64,000 bases of DNA from Prochlorothrix hollandica PCC 9006 = CALU 1027 (GCF_000332315.1 NZ_KB235933.1:1865-65864), one strand, 5' to 3'; shown: positions 43,829 through 53,514, numbered from the stretch's first letter. Numbers and translations are program-made. Notes: generated by a model from the letters alone, not told the origin.

Positions 43829-45977
43829 TTACCCTCCCAGCCCTTCATTGCGGATGCGGTTGGCGATGATTTCTGCTTTTTCGGCTTCTTCAGGGCGGGT
43901 ATCGCGCCACATATCCGCGAGGTAGTGGGCCATGGCCATCAGGTGGGGGCGCTTTTGGAAGTAGAGGTCATTGAGGCTGGTGCGAAGTTGCCCAATTACA
44001 ACTTTGGGGTCTTTGTCGTTGAGCAATTCTTGAATCGCCATCAGCAGTTCACTGAGCAGGGTTCCCCCCAGGTCGCCACCGGTTAACTCACGGGGCTTGA
44101 ATTGCTGTGCGCCCTTGAGTCGAGCTTCGTTGGGCTTGAGGGATGCCATCAGCGGTTGATACTCGACCTGGAAGGCTTTAGAGAAGTTCTGATAATTGTC
44201 CAGTTTGGCGGCTCCGGTTTTCTCAATGGCGATCATCCGTAGGTAGAACCGCTCGACTCCGCTGATTTCGCCCCAGGTGTCGGGGTTGAGTTCTTTGAGC
44301 CGCTCAGGAATCAGCAGGTTGTTCGCCACCTCGGAGGCATACTCCACAATGTCATCGACGACGGTGGAGTCGCCCTTTTGCCGGGGCTGGAGCGCCAGGG
44401 TGGTCATATCCCGACCATCCACCTCGGTGTATTGGGTCAGGACTTTGAGGGCGGCAGCATAGCCCGCCATTTGTAGGTCAGAGTCGTTAAAGACCGTCTC
44501 GCCATGGTCCTGGGCTTCGTCGTTTAGGTGCATCATCGACTCCATCTGAGCCGTCACCTCCTTGCGGATTTTGGGCAAGAGGCGCTGCTTGAAGGTGGAG
44601 GCCGCTTCCAGGCGCTTGCGGAGCAATAGGGTGACGGTGCCCTGCACATAGCCGCCTTGCTTGAGTTCGGAGGTGGTTTCGGTGGCGATGTACCAAGCGC
44701 TGACGACTTGCAGCCCTGCGGCCCAAAAGATGGACACCATATCGGCCCAAACCCCGGTGTCTTGGTGGGTAAACATGACGCATTGCAAGCCGTTGTCGGG
44801 CATGTGGTGGGTCATGGCGCGGTAGGCATCGACCATGCCCCGGCGAAAGGCTTCACCATCGCCTTTGATGGCTAAGGCACGGCGGGAATCCCAAATCCAT
44901 CGATCGAAGGGGGCATGTGGATTTTTGCGGAGCCAAGCGATAAAGAATTCGGTTATTTCTTCGTAGTTAACAGCATCGGCGTAAGGCGGGTCGGTAATCC
45001 ATATATTTGCTTTTTCTTTAAGAGAGGAGGCATCAATGGCATAAACTTGAGCATTTATATCTAACAACGGAAAGCAAGAGCCTCTATATTCAACGATCTC
45101 TCTAAGAAACAACCATCCTCTTTCTCCTCGATTAAGTAATGTATTAAGCTTCTGTTGAGAGAAAGTATTATTATTTTTATCTCGGTTTGATGGACCGACC
45201 CAGGTGGTCAACTTGGAGTTGAAATCTAGTATTCTGGAAAACAATAGAAAACTACTTGATTTGTTGATAAGTCGTAGAGACGTTGCACCCATGAGTAGCT
45301 GCCTAGGGCTAAACAACTGATGCCAGTATCGCCACCCTCGTTCACGAATAGGCTGGTCGGTGTTATATCCTGGTTCGATCGCCATATCCGGCACTAGTCC
45401 ATGTGTTTGCCAGGTTGCTAGGTTTTGCTCCACAATTGTTTCAACCTTTCTTTCCCGCTCTAAATCAGCGTCCGTAATTGCGGCGAAATAGGTTTCTTGC
45501 CGAGATTGTCCGAGGGTCTCCTTAGTAATCCACTGGATGCAATACAGCCGCTCTTGGAAAATGTCATCGGAGCGAGGCTTAAAGTCGTTCAATTCCCATT
45601 GACGCAAGCGATTCCGATTCTCCCCTTCTTCGGTGCGGTAGTCGCCCCGGAGAGTCTTAATCGGTGTACGGTATACTTTGCCTTTAAGTTCATAGACCAG
45701 ATTGCCATCTTGAACTGTGCCGTTAGTCGCCAGCCTCATTTTAGTAGCGCCAACATTCTCAATAATTTCGATATCAAAGCATTTTTGTTGATGATTTTCT
45801 TTAAGATTTATAATCGTATTTGATCTGGTAGAAACAACCAGTGTGGGCAGTAATGGAACTTGCCAGCCGGTTTCTGGGCAAAGTGTTTCGAGACAATATA
45901 GATAAATTCTTGCTCGATCTCCTTTCTCATTATGCTCAACACCCAATGAGGTTATTTCTCGATCAACAGCCTCGATA
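43829..45977 (-). pseudogene. DUF1156 DNA methyltransferase, C-terminal part (split by IS4-family element)
   Basis: This carries the catalytic motif IV in 'IWITDPPYADAVNYEEITEFFIAWL', then 'GLQCVMFTHQDTGVWADMVSIFWAAGLQVVSAW' and a long C-terminal region. It is the downstream piece of the gene whose first part is at 47312-48177. The frame remains open into the IS up to an ATG at 46129, so a chimeric product with an IS-encoded start is formally possible but would lack the SAM-binding motif I. Counting the 9-bp target duplication once, the joined gene would be 3006 bp (1001 aa). Confidence 0.88.
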
Positions 45978-47311
45978 CTGACTGACTGACACAAGTCCCT
46001 GAAGCCTAGCGTAGAGGGGGTTTTCAAAAGAGGGAAAGTCTGGGTTGATGGATCAGAAGTAATGAATAGAGTATCCATCAACATGAGAACCCAGACGAGA
46101 CTGTATGACCAAGTATATCGATATCTCACCCACGGCAGTGAATTTGTGGATAAGCGCCACTGCCAAGTGCTCAGTTGGATGGTGACAGCGTTGCTGTCGT
46201 GCCTGAACCTGAACCAAAGTCGTTGGGAACCGTATGTGGAGAGTCGTGCTGAGCAAGCCCAGAGCTACCAAAGACGGTGGCACCGCTTTCTGTGCAATGG
46301 TCGTGTGCAAGTGGAAAAGATTTACGTGCCCCTAGTACAAGCAGTGCTGTGTACTTGGCACTCGAAGCGGGTATATGTGGCGTTGGATACGACAGTGTTA
46401 TGGAACCGTTATTGCATGGTGCATCTGTCAGTGGTGTGCCCGGGTCGAGCGATCCCCTTGCTGTGGATGGGATTAGAGCATTCGAGCGCCTCGGTTGCGT
46501 TTGAGAAGTACCAACCCCTCTTAGAGCGAGCCGTACAAGTGTTGTCGTCGTTTGAGGAAGTGGTGCTGTTAGCAGATCGGGGCTTTGCCAATCAGGAACT
46601 GGTGCGTTGGCTTCAGACTAGCCCCTGGCATTGGGGGATTCGAGTACCCAGTGACACGACGGTTTATGGGGTTCATAAGCGAGGGTTTAGTCGTGAGGTG
46701 CGGCAGTTGTATCCCCCAAAGGGACAGGTGAAGCTCTATCATCAGGTGCGGATTTGGACTGATGCGCAGCTTCAGTGCAATCTCGCGTTAGCTTCGATGA
46801 GAGGAGTCAAGGACAAGTGGGCGATTATGACCGATGAAACTCCCACCTTGGAGACCTTTTGGGACTATGGACTGCGCTTTCGTATTGAACAGTTGTTTCT
46901 CGACAGCAAGTCTGGAGTCTTTGATTGGGAAGGGTCTAGAGTCCGCAACGTTGAGGCTCTCGAACGCCTCTATCTAGTGGTCGCCATTTCCCTGCTGTTC
47001 GCGACTATCACGGGCATGGCGGTGCAACGGGCGGACTTGCGTCGTCAAGTCGATACCCATTGGCGGCGGGGCTTGAGCTACCTCAAAATAGGTCTCCGTT
47101 GGTTAACGGGGGTGGTTCACAAAGGCCGTGATTTTCTGCCCTTCGATGCTCTACTCTACCGAGACCCCGAACCTTGTTTTGCTTCTGCTAAGGCCAAGCA
47201 AAAACACCTCGAACAATTCTCGATTGAGCGAGTGCAGACCTTTTACTGTTCTGCTTGAGAAGCCTCTAACCAAGGCTGTCACTATCTTTCACAGATGTGT
47301 CAGTCAGTCAG
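45978..47311 (+). mobile_element. IS4-family insertion sequence, 1334 bp, inside the DUF1156 methyltransferase gene
   Basis: The inverted termini CTGACTGACTGACACA (45978) and TGTGTCAGTCAGTCAG (ending 47311) are perfect over 16 bp. The target duplication GCCTCGATA is perfect over 9 bp (45969-45977, 47312-47320). The single intact transposase and the unmutated duplication imply a recent insertion. Confidence 0.96.
46062..47258 (+). CDS. IS4-family DDE transposase
   Basis: The protein is 398 aa from ATG at 46062 (a second ATG at 46083 is also plausible). Catalytic positions: Asp in 'YVALDTTVLW', Asp in 'VVLLADRGFANQELV', and the IS4 signature Y-x2-R-x3-E-x6-K in 'YGLRFRIEQLFLDSK', which fits exactly. 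It is intact and reads opposite to the interrupted gene. Confidence 0.95.
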   Translation: MNRVSINMRTQTRLYDQVYRYLTHGSEFVDKRHCQVLSWMVTALLSCLNLNQSRWEPYVESRAEQAQSYQRRWHRFLCNGRVQVEKIYVPLVQAVLCTWHSKRVYVALDTTVLWNRYCMVHLSVVCPGRAIPLLWMGLEHSSASVAFEKYQPLLERAVQVLSSFEEVVLLADRGFANQELVRWLQTSPWHWGIRVPSDTTVYGVHKRGFSREVRQLYPPKGQVKLYHQVRIWTDAQLQCNLALASMRGVKDKWAIMTDETPTLETFWDYGLRFRIEQLFLDSKSGVFDWEGSRVRNVEALERLYLVVAISLLFATITGMAVQRADLRRQVDTHWRRGLSYLKIGLRWLTGVVHKGRDFLPFDALLYRDPEPCFASAKAKQKHLEQFSIERVQTFYCSA

Positions 47312-48177
47312 GCCTCGATAAGATCTTTTTGTACCTTCTCAATTTCCCCTCGTTTTTCCGGGCTGGCTCCAATGATATTCAACGCCCCCCAAGTCAACAT
47401 ACAGGCCACCGGGTTCAGATCCGAGGCATAGACATCACAGCCCAACCGCGCCGCCTCAAAGGGGATCGAGCCGCCGCCGCAAAAGGTATCCCCCACCCTG
47501 GGCCGATGCCCATAGCGCAATATCCCCAACTGCTCCACCAGTTGCTCATGGCAATGCGCCGCAATACCAAACGCCCCCAGATGCGCGTTCACCTCATCCC
47601 AAATGGGACCATAGAGCACCGCTGGGTCTAACTCCTCCGGTCGCTTGCACAGTTTAACCTTCTGCTCATAGGACAGTCCGTCCAGGGCTTGGGCTAATAG
47701 CGGGTGTTTCTGTTCCTCCGCCAGTCCCCGCCGCCACCGCAGTTTCAGCTTGGGATACTGGGACAAATCCAGGGGAAATTGCAGTGCCTCAAGCTCATCG
47801 GCATCATAGACAGTTTGAGGATTGGTGAAATCAAAAAAGTCCCAGGGGTTGCTGAGGGTAATGCGTTCCGCGATTGCCGCCACCTTCAGATCTGGCTCCC
47901 GCCGCCCAAAAGCCGCATCATCAATCCCCATCAACTGCTCAAAGATGTGCAGATCCGCTGACCGGTCATCGGTCACGGGCAGCAGACAGCCTAGGATGAT
48001 CGCCCGCACCATAACCAAGGGCTTGCGACCCTTCCAGTAGGAACCCAACGCCGTCAGGGTTTGCCCCGCCCCGGCCTTGCGCTCCTTCTGCGCCTCCGCC
48101 GAAATCTTCTGGGCCGGAAACACCCGCTCGATCAGCGAGGGGGCATCTTGTAGGGATAGAGGAGTAAGCGTGGGCAT
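47312..48177 (-). pseudogene. DUF1156 DNA methyltransferase, N-terminal part (split by IS4-family element)
   Basis: It starts at ATG 48177 (MPTLTPLSLQDAPSLIERVFPAQKISAEAQKE), the typical DUF1156 opening with 'AEAQKERKAGAGQTLTALGSYWKGRKPL'. It contains SAM-binding motif I in 'VGDTFCGGGSIPFEAARLGCDVYASDLNPVA'. The frame runs into the IS after 'KVQKDLIEA'. The order motif I then DPPY (in the other piece) fits an adenine-N6 or cytosine-N4 aminomethyltransferase. Methylation of self-DNA is the expected role in this type of locus. Confidence 0.88.
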
Positions 48178-48205
48178 GGGTTATCTCGTTGACATTAGTG
48201 GTTGG

Positions 48206-48270
48206 CTCCCTAAATCCCCCAATGCTGGGGGACTTTCGATCGGGCTTCCCTAAGTTTGGGGGCTGGGGGG
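48206..48270. repeat. CCCCCTAAATCCCCC-type intergenic repeat
   Basis: CCCTAAATCCCCCAATGCTG...TTTGGGGGCTGGGGGG is a common cyanobacterial intergenic motif. Related copies lie at 48950-49095 and 43010-43070. Confidence 0.6.
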
Positions 48271-48692
48271 CTACTCGATCGGTACCTCCTGATACTCACC
48301 GGCCTGAATAGCATCAACGACAGACTGGATACGATCGGTCTGTTGTTGAATACGAGGCCAGGAGGTAGACAATAAAACGACGATCGCAATTTGACGGTCA
48401 GTTAAGTTTTGTTGATAACGCAGGTTGCGATCGGTAGTCATTAACAGCTCATACAGCAACCCTAAATCAGTTGTAAGGATCTCGACGGCTGAAACCCTTG
48501 GTGTGGTGTGCCCCCTCCGGGGGCACACCACACGACCCATTTAGGACTGCTGTAGTTATTCTGTTCAGCCATCGTTAACAACTCACCATTAGACAATTCT
48601 GACCATCCCCGTTCGTATGCAGTATCAATTGTATGATCTGGTAAATAACGGCGTAACGGCACAGGCGTACCTTGATCGAACAGAATTTTCAT
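48271..48692 (-). pseudogene. DUF5615 PIN-like toxin, split by MITE-2
   Basis: The first part (48692 to 48555) reads 'MKILFDQGTPVPLRRYLPDHTIDTAYERGWSELSNGELLTMAEQNN', the PIN-like start with an early Asp. The second part (48451 to 48271) reads 'ELLMTTDRNLRYQQNLTDRQIAIVVLLSTSWPRIQQ', with the downstream Asp in TTDRNL. MITE-2 copy d separates them, shifts the frame and adds a TAG. Deleting the element and one TA restores 'AEQNNYELLMTTDRNL' without a gap. The gene follows its antitoxin with a 1-nt overlap (TAATG). Confidence 0.88.
48452..48554 (-). mobile_element. MITE-2 copy d (103 bp), inside the toxin gene
   Basis: The termini are TACAGCAACCCTAAAT and, inverted, ATTTAGGACTGCTGTA, with TA on both sides. 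Because the interrupted coding frame is known, this copy proves the target is a single TA that becomes duplicated. Confidence 0.95.
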
Positions 48693-48928
48693 TAACTGGC
48701 TATTTGATTCAATACCGTTAGTTCGTAATCTAAGAGAGCCTCTACCTGTGCCCTGGTTACTCCCGGAAACCATTCCAGAAACTGATCAATAGATGCCCCA
48801 TCCTTAAGATTCTCAAAGAAGGCCGCCACAGGAACGCGAGTCCCCCTAAAGACCCATGCACCACTGACTTTATCGGGATGACGCTCTAGCATATTCAAAG
48901 AGTTTAAGTGTTCCATTGACTTCACCAT
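48692..48928 (-). CDS. DUF433 family antitoxin
   Basis: This 78-aa protein has the DUF433 pattern 'LERHPDKVSGAWVFRGTRVPVAAFFENLKDGASIDQFLEWFPGVTRAQVEALLDY'. DUF433 proteins are small helical antitoxins usually paired with a DUF5615 PIN-like RNase, as here. The ATG is at 48928, with a further in-frame ATG at 48916. It is intact although its toxin partner is disrupted. Confidence 0.88.
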   Translation of the reverse strand: MVKSMEHLNSLNMLERHPDKVSGAWVFRGTRVPVAAFFENLKDGASIDQFLEWFPGVTRAQVEALLDYELTVLNQIAS

Positions 48929-48947
48929 TGTGCGAGCTTTGATGGTT

Positions 48948-49095
48948 TGCCCCCTAAATCCCCCAACTCCGAGAGACTTTCCGATCCGGCTCCCCCAAAC
49001 TTGGGGTCCGGGGGGCAGTCTTAGCCCCCTAAATCCCCCAAGTCCAGGAGATTTTCAGATTTCCGGCCCCCCCAAATTTGGGGGCGGGGGGGGGC
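48948..49095. repeat. Tandem CCCCCTAAATCCCCC-type intergenic repeats
   Basis: Two consecutive copies (about 48950-49015 and 49024-49095) of CCCCCTAAATCCCCCAA followed by TTGGGG...GGGGGG can each fold into a hairpin. Confidence 0.65.
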
Positions 49096-49102
49096 GGCGG
49101 CG

Positions 49103-49717
49103 CTAACTCTGAAATAGGGGCAAGTTTTCGTAAATCTTGTCGTTGGTGACTTGGTGATCTGCCTTCCGAGGTTCGCGGATGGTCGGCTGCGGCGTGTCAC
49201 CTAGGGCATATTTCAGCGCCATGCGCCAGCCTCGCCCCTTGTCATCAGGGCCACCCACCGTTGCCGCTGTCATCCCAAACAGCCACCACCGCTCCTCCGG
49301 GCGCAACGCCAGCCAGTTCCGCAACGCCGCACCGACCTTCTCTTCTGCCAGATCCTCGATCGCCCAGGCCAACACACACAGCTCCTTCCCCATCAGGCGA
49401 TCGATCCGATTTTCGCCCACCTTCCACTGCCCCGGCTTAAGCTGGTGAGCCTTCAGGCGCTCATTAAACATCCGCTTCACCGGGTTAGCAATTTCCGTCC
49501 AGGCAGGGCGGGGCAAAACCACCCGGTCTAGCAACTCACTGTCATCGCCAGCAGTATGCATCCCCAGATCTTCGATAATTTGCACAGGCTGGGTATTGCC
49601 TCGCGGAATACTCACCACAAAATGATGGGGAGCCGCCGTGAGCGGTACCCCAAACCCTTGGGTGGCATGGGCTAGGGGGTTGGCCTTGGTTCGCGTCTTT
49701 GGGGATTGGTTGGCCAT
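49103..49717 (-). CDS. DUF3780 family protein
   Basis: This 204-aa protein begins 'MANQSPKTRTKANPLAHATQGFGVPLTAAPHHFVVSIPRGN' and contains 'MGKELCVLAWAIEDLAEEKVGAALRNWLALRPEERWWLFGMTAA'. I recognise it as DUF3780, a family seen in loci that also carry DUF499 and DUF1156 genes. Its role is unknown. The start is ATG at 49717. MITE-3 separates it from the DUF499 gene. Confidence 0.82.
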   Translation of the reverse strand: MANQSPKTRTKANPLAHATQGFGVPLTAAPHHFVVSIPRGNTQPVQIIEDLGMHTAGDDSELLDRVVLPRPAWTEIANPVKRMFNERLKAHQLKPGQWKVGENRIDRLMGKELCVLAWAIEDLAEEKVGAALRNWLALRPEERWWLFGMTAATVGGPDDKGRGWRMALKYALGDTPQPTIREPRKADHQVTNDKIYENLPLFQS

Positions 49718-49750
49718 TAAGGGATACTCTTGTACTCAAACCATATTACT

Positions 49751-49849
49751 GGGCACCTCGAAAAATTCAGATTTTCGTCCAGTGACCCACGCAAGAATCA
49801 GGGTTGGGTTGGGCGGCTTCGCCGCCCAACCCAACTAATCGAGGTGCCC
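49751..49849. mobile_element. MITE-3 copy a (99 bp)
   Basis: The perfect 11-bp inverted ends GGGCACCTCGA/TCGAGGTGCCC are flanked by the 5-bp duplication TTACT (49746-49750, 49850-49854). The right duplication contains the TAA stop of the DUF499 gene, so insertion happened exactly at its end without damaging the protein. A GC-rich inner hairpin (GGGCGGC-TTC-GCCGCCC) is present. Confidence 0.9.
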
Positions 49850-52800
49850 TTACTGCTCCACCGTGTTAGGTGTTAGCTCAGTACCTGCTAACTCAGCAAA
49901 GGCTTTCAGGTCAAATCCTGTGTTAAAACTAGCCCCATCCCGGATCGTTACCTGCACTAAAGCATCTGGCTCATTTAGATTTTCGCGTAGAGCAGCGATC
50001 ACTTTTTCCAACATAGCAGGGTTAACGGGGCGACTATTGAACCGCACCTGCACCCCTTGCTCCCCTTCGCCCACGGTGAGAATAACGCCGTGAAAGACAA
50101 TACCCTGTCGCTCCCTGAATTTGGCAAAAACGTTGTAGACCACATCAGTGGTTTCTAAGCAGGATTTAACTCGGATTTTGGCTGGTTTGGTTTCATCTAG
50201 CTCGACTCGTGTGCTGCCTTTCTCAGGGATTGTAAAGGTTTCAGTAGCGGTTGCTTCGCCCGCGCTGGCATGGACCTGAAGCAAGATCTGACTATCGGAA
50301 ATGAGTACAGGGCCGTCGTAGATCCGGCCCTCCCGTGGGTTGGTGCCATCAATGGTATAGCGCAACTCGGCATTTGGCGTTACCGCTAGCTCCACCTCCC
50401 GATGGTTAGGGCGATCGTGCACCTGATGTCGGATTTTGAGCTTAGTGACCCAGCGTTTCGCTTCCCCTGGTTCATGGGTACCCGTGGGGTCGATCGCCAA
50501 AAAATATAGCGTTGGCTCCTTAGTGCGGAAGGCATCCAGATCATCCACAATGGGATCCGCTTCACTAACGACAGCGGATGGACTGTAATGCACCCTTGGA
50601 TTGGACCCAGCATGGAGAGGTGTCAGTGTAAACACCGATTCCCCAGTTTGGGTATCTTGCATCTGACTGACAATATTGACGGATGTTTTCTCCTTCGGAA
50701 AGGGACCTTTTTCAATCCAGCCATCATTGCCCTCGCGCCAGCGCCCCTGGGAAAGCGCCTTAACCTTGAGCTGATCTAACCCCTTGATGCCCGGTAGCCA
50801 GGGCCAAGCTGGGTTGCTCTTGGCCCGCATCAGCACATCCCGCCAGGGTGTACGGCGATCGTTCTGGGGCCACAGTTCCTCCTCAGCCATCGCAAAATAA
50901 GGCAGTGGATCGGTTTCGGCATCCAGGGCGAGCTTGTTATCACAGCGCATACTCGCCAGCATGGTTTCAATCTGGGTTTCAACACGGTCTTCGGTCCTCT
51001 GCCCAAACTTTAGCCCATTCTCAATAGTGGCCGGTTGTAGCCCCTCTTCAGAGGGATAGAAAAGTCGATTGTAGGTGCCCTGAAGTGCCTGGAGAAAGGC
51101 TCCCTCAGCCTCTTCTTGGGCATCCTGGGCTTGGGCATAGAGGGCATCGCTGGAGTTGATCCCCTTGGCAATGGTTTCGATCGCGTAGAGTTCCCGTAGG
51201 GATTCTTCGACCCGGCTGGCCATGTGGGTATCGTTACCAGACAGCAGCAGTAGATTGTTCTTCTCAGGAACCGAGCCATAGAACCGATGGATATCCTCCG
51301 GTGGCACACTGTTGTCTGGGGGCACAACAACGAGAATGCGATGGCTACTGAGCCGAATCTCGTCGATTTCTGGCATGACCAAGACCTCTTGATAGGCCCG
51401 CCGCGATCGGGCTTCCAGTTCCCCTTGCAAGCGCGTCCGCAGCGCCTTATCAACCTTGGCCTTGGGCAATCCCTGTGCCTCCCGCTGAATCCGCTTGGTT
51501 AGGTTCTCTGTATCTTTGAAGTAAAAGAGTTCCCCCTCGACATGGAGATACCAGGCACTTTTCCGCAGTCGATCGAATGCTTGGTGAAACTCCTCTGGCT
51601 TCCGGTTGGGCGCGGCTAGGTATTCAATCACCTCCTCCCGCCGTAGCCCCATATGCCCTTTCACCGCCAAGGACAAGGATGCCGAGAGAATCATTGCCGC
51701 CACCTGAGACGCGGCATCACTATTCAAATTGGCATCAATTTCTTCAGCATGGGCGTTGCCATTATCGGCAATATCCTTGGTAATGGCTGGACGCAGGGCA
51801 CGGTTGATATCCGTCACCTCGTTCATCACCTGGCTATCGTTTAGGTTCAGGTGCTGGGTGCCGATCAGAAAGATATCGTTCTGCTCACGGGACCAAACCG
51901 ATCGCACCACCCGGGCGGCGAACTGCAACAAACCCCGAGTCTCCCGAAAGTCAGGATTGTCCTTAAAGAGGGCAACCAGGTGCTTAAAGGCTGGGTGAAA
52001 TGGATAGGTTGCCCGGATTTCGTCAGCAATTTGCTCCAGGCTGCGAGCGGTTAGATAGCCGCTGTCCTCTGCCAGCTTCACCTGAGCCGCATAGGCTTCG
52101 GCCACTTCATCAATATCCTCTTCCGTCGGTAGTTCAGAAAACAAGCGCTTGCGCAAAATCGAGTAGATCTCACTGCCCTCCAGGGAAACCGGGGTAATCT
52201 TCTTGGCCTGCCGAGACGCTTCTCGCTGCACATCGGCCACCAGTTTCCTGACTTCATTGACTTGCTCACGGTAGCTGTCCGAGAGGTTTGCCAGCACCAC
52301 ACAGCAGCGAGGCAGCTCCAACGCCGCCACAAATAGGTTCGACAATGCCCTGGTCAGGACATCCACCATCGAACCTTTGCCCACTAGCACCGTCCGCGCT
52401 TCTAGGAAGTAGGGCGGCAATTCGTCAAATAGGATCAGGGTCGGGAGATCGCCGATGATTTCCTTCCAGTGCTCCTTGCCAGGTGCCTTCGGCCCGTTTT
52501 GCCAGAATTGGCGCATCTGTTCTTCTGCACCAAGCTGCTTAGCAATCTCACCCCACAGATAATGGTCGGGACTATCGCGCCCATCAAACACCGCCACACG
52601 GGCTGGCTGATCATCTAAACGAGCCATGACATCACTGGGCAGCACCTGCGATCGTTGAGGGGGATATTTAGCCAACAGCCCCAGGGCACACATCAGGTGG
52701 GTCTTGCCACCACCCATAGCTTGAGACAGTTCAAATAACGCCTGATCGGTTTGCCCTGACAGTCGCAATAACCCTTCACGGAGCAGCTCCTCCATGCCAT

Positions 52801-52942
52801 TGGTGAGATAGCTTTTTTCAAAGAAGGCTCGACCCTGATCACTGGCATCAATCATCTGAACCAGGCTCTCAACACCGCCAGCCACTTGATAATCCAGCGT
52901 TGATGAACGAACCTTACAGGCATCTTTGACTGTTTTTAGCAT
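49850..52942 (-). CDS. DUF499 AAA-type ATPase (defence-type)
   Basis: This 1030-aa protein opens 'MLKTVKDACKVRSSTLDYQVAG' and has Walker A 'AMGGGKTHLM' at residues 75-84 and Walker B 'LPTLILFDELPPYF'. Then come 'CCVVLANLSDSYREQVNEV' and a long regulatory C-terminal half ending with a Ca/beta-rich region. It is the promoter-proximal gene of the leftward locus. DUF499 (COG1483) proteins co-occur with DUF1156 methyltransferases and helicases in predicted antiviral islands. The ATG is at 52942. MITE-2 copy e lies 3 bp upstream of it, so the native promoter or ribosome site has probably been displaced. Confidence 0.88.
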   Translation of the reverse strand: MLKTVKDACKVRSSTLDYQVAGGVESLVQMIDASDQGRAFFEKSYLTNGMEELLREGLLRLSGQTDQALFELSQAMGGGKTHLMCALGLLAKYPPQRSQVLPSDVMARLDDQPARVAVFDGRDSPDHYLWGEIAKQLGAEEQMRQFWQNGPKAPGKEHWKEIIGDLPTLILFDELPPYFLEARTVLVGKGSMVDVLTRALSNLFVAALELPRCCVVLANLSDSYREQVNEVRKLVADVQREASRQAKKITPVSLEGSEIYSILRKRLFSELPTEEDIDEVAEAYAAQVKLAEDSGYLTARSLEQIADEIRATYPFHPAFKHLVALFKDNPDFRETRGLLQFAARVVRSVWSREQNDIFLIGTQHLNLNDSQVMNEVTDINRALRPAITKDIADNGNAHAEEIDANLNSDAASQVAAMILSASLSLAVKGHMGLRREEVIEYLAAPNRKPEEFHQAFDRLRKSAWYLHVEGELFYFKDTENLTKRIQREAQGLPKAKVDKALRTRLQGELEARSRRAYQEVLVMPEIDEIRLSSHRILVVVPPDNSVPPEDIHRFYGSVPEKNNLLLLSGNDTHMASRVEESLRELYAIETIAKGINSSDALYAQAQDAQEEAEGAFLQALQGTYNRLFYPSEEGLQPATIENGLKFGQRTEDRVETQIETMLASMRCDNKLALDAETDPLPYFAMAEEELWPQNDRRTPWRDVLMRAKSNPAWPWLPGIKGLDQLKVKALSQGRWREGNDGWIEKGPFPKEKTSVNIVSQMQDTQTGESVFTLTPLHAGSNPRVHYSPSAVVSEADPIVDDLDAFRTKEPTLYFLAIDPTGTHEPGEAKRWVTKLKIRHQVHDRPNHREVELAVTPNAELRYTIDGTNPREGRIYDGPVLISDSQILLQVHASAGEATATETFTIPEKGSTRVELDETKPAKIRVKSCLETTDVVYNVFAKFRERQGIVFHGVILTVGEGEQGVQVRFNSRPVNPAMLEKVIAALRENLNEPDALVQVTIRDGASFNTGFDLKAFAELAGTELTPNTVEQ

Positions 52943-52945
52943 GAA

Positions 52946-53048
52946 TACAGCAACCCTAAATCAGTTGTAGGCATCTCGATGGCTGAAACCCTTGGTGTGG
53001 TGTGCCCCCGGAGGGGGCACACCACACGACCCATTTAGCACTGCTGTA
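52946..53048 (-). mobile_element. MITE-2 copy e (103 bp), immediately upstream of the DUF499 gene
   Basis: The TACAGCAACCCTAAAT end starts at 52946, three bases before the ATG triplet at 52942-52940. The inverted end finishes at 53048, with TA at both borders. The central stem is the GCCCCC/GGGGGC variant. A stray TACAGCAGTCC fragment is found at 53115. Confidence 0.9.
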
Positions 53049-53331
53049 CTGCTTCCTAGGGTCTCTGCGTGTCAATCACCAGCAATTCTCAGTCCCCCTA
53101 GAATAACCGACTTGTACAGCAGTCCCCAATCGATTTGCTGATGAAAGTGCTAGCGAATTTCGGGGGGGGACATGGGTTAATGCATGGGCTTGGGTGTTAT
53201 GGGCGATCGATAAGTCTAGCCCGCCCCTCCTGCTCCTCGGTTCCAGGTGAGGGACGGGCGATCGTCACCGCCTCGCAACCTATCTCGTAACCGACTAGGG
53301 GATAATGGGGCAACGTTTTGGAACCTTGCCT

Positions 53332-53451
53332 ATGGACAATGACACACAGCAACCTGACCCTGTTGGGTTAGAGCCGGGACAGGAACTACCCACTCCCCCG
53401 GATCCCCCCACAGACTTTAGCCGTCTGGTGACCCTATTGGAACAGTTTTAG
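53332..53451 (+). other. In-frame upstream segment of the pentapeptide-repeat gene, ended by TAG
   Basis: ATG at 53332 opens a 39-codon frame (MDNDTQQPDPVGLEPGQELP...). It meets TAG at 53449 and continues without another stop into the 53515-54684 gene in the same phase ('AYQEESTAIQQQILAELQHQRV'). A single change CAG to TAG would explain it. The joined product would be 450 codons. Confidence 0.6.
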
Positions 53452-53514
53452 GCATACCAAGAAGAGTCAACGGCCATTCAACAACAGATCCTGGCGGAAC
53501 TGCAGCACCAGCGA

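Noticed and set aside
45978-46129. IS-derived N-terminal extension of the methyltransferase frame as a genuine gene start
   Set aside because: It is antisense DNA of the IS end that happens to be open. The real N-terminus is at 47312-48177, proven by the target duplication.
40083-52942. BREX or DISARM system
   Set aside because: No PglZ, BrxL, BrxC, DrmA or DrmB features are seen. The DUF499/DUF1156/DUF3780 set points to a different class.
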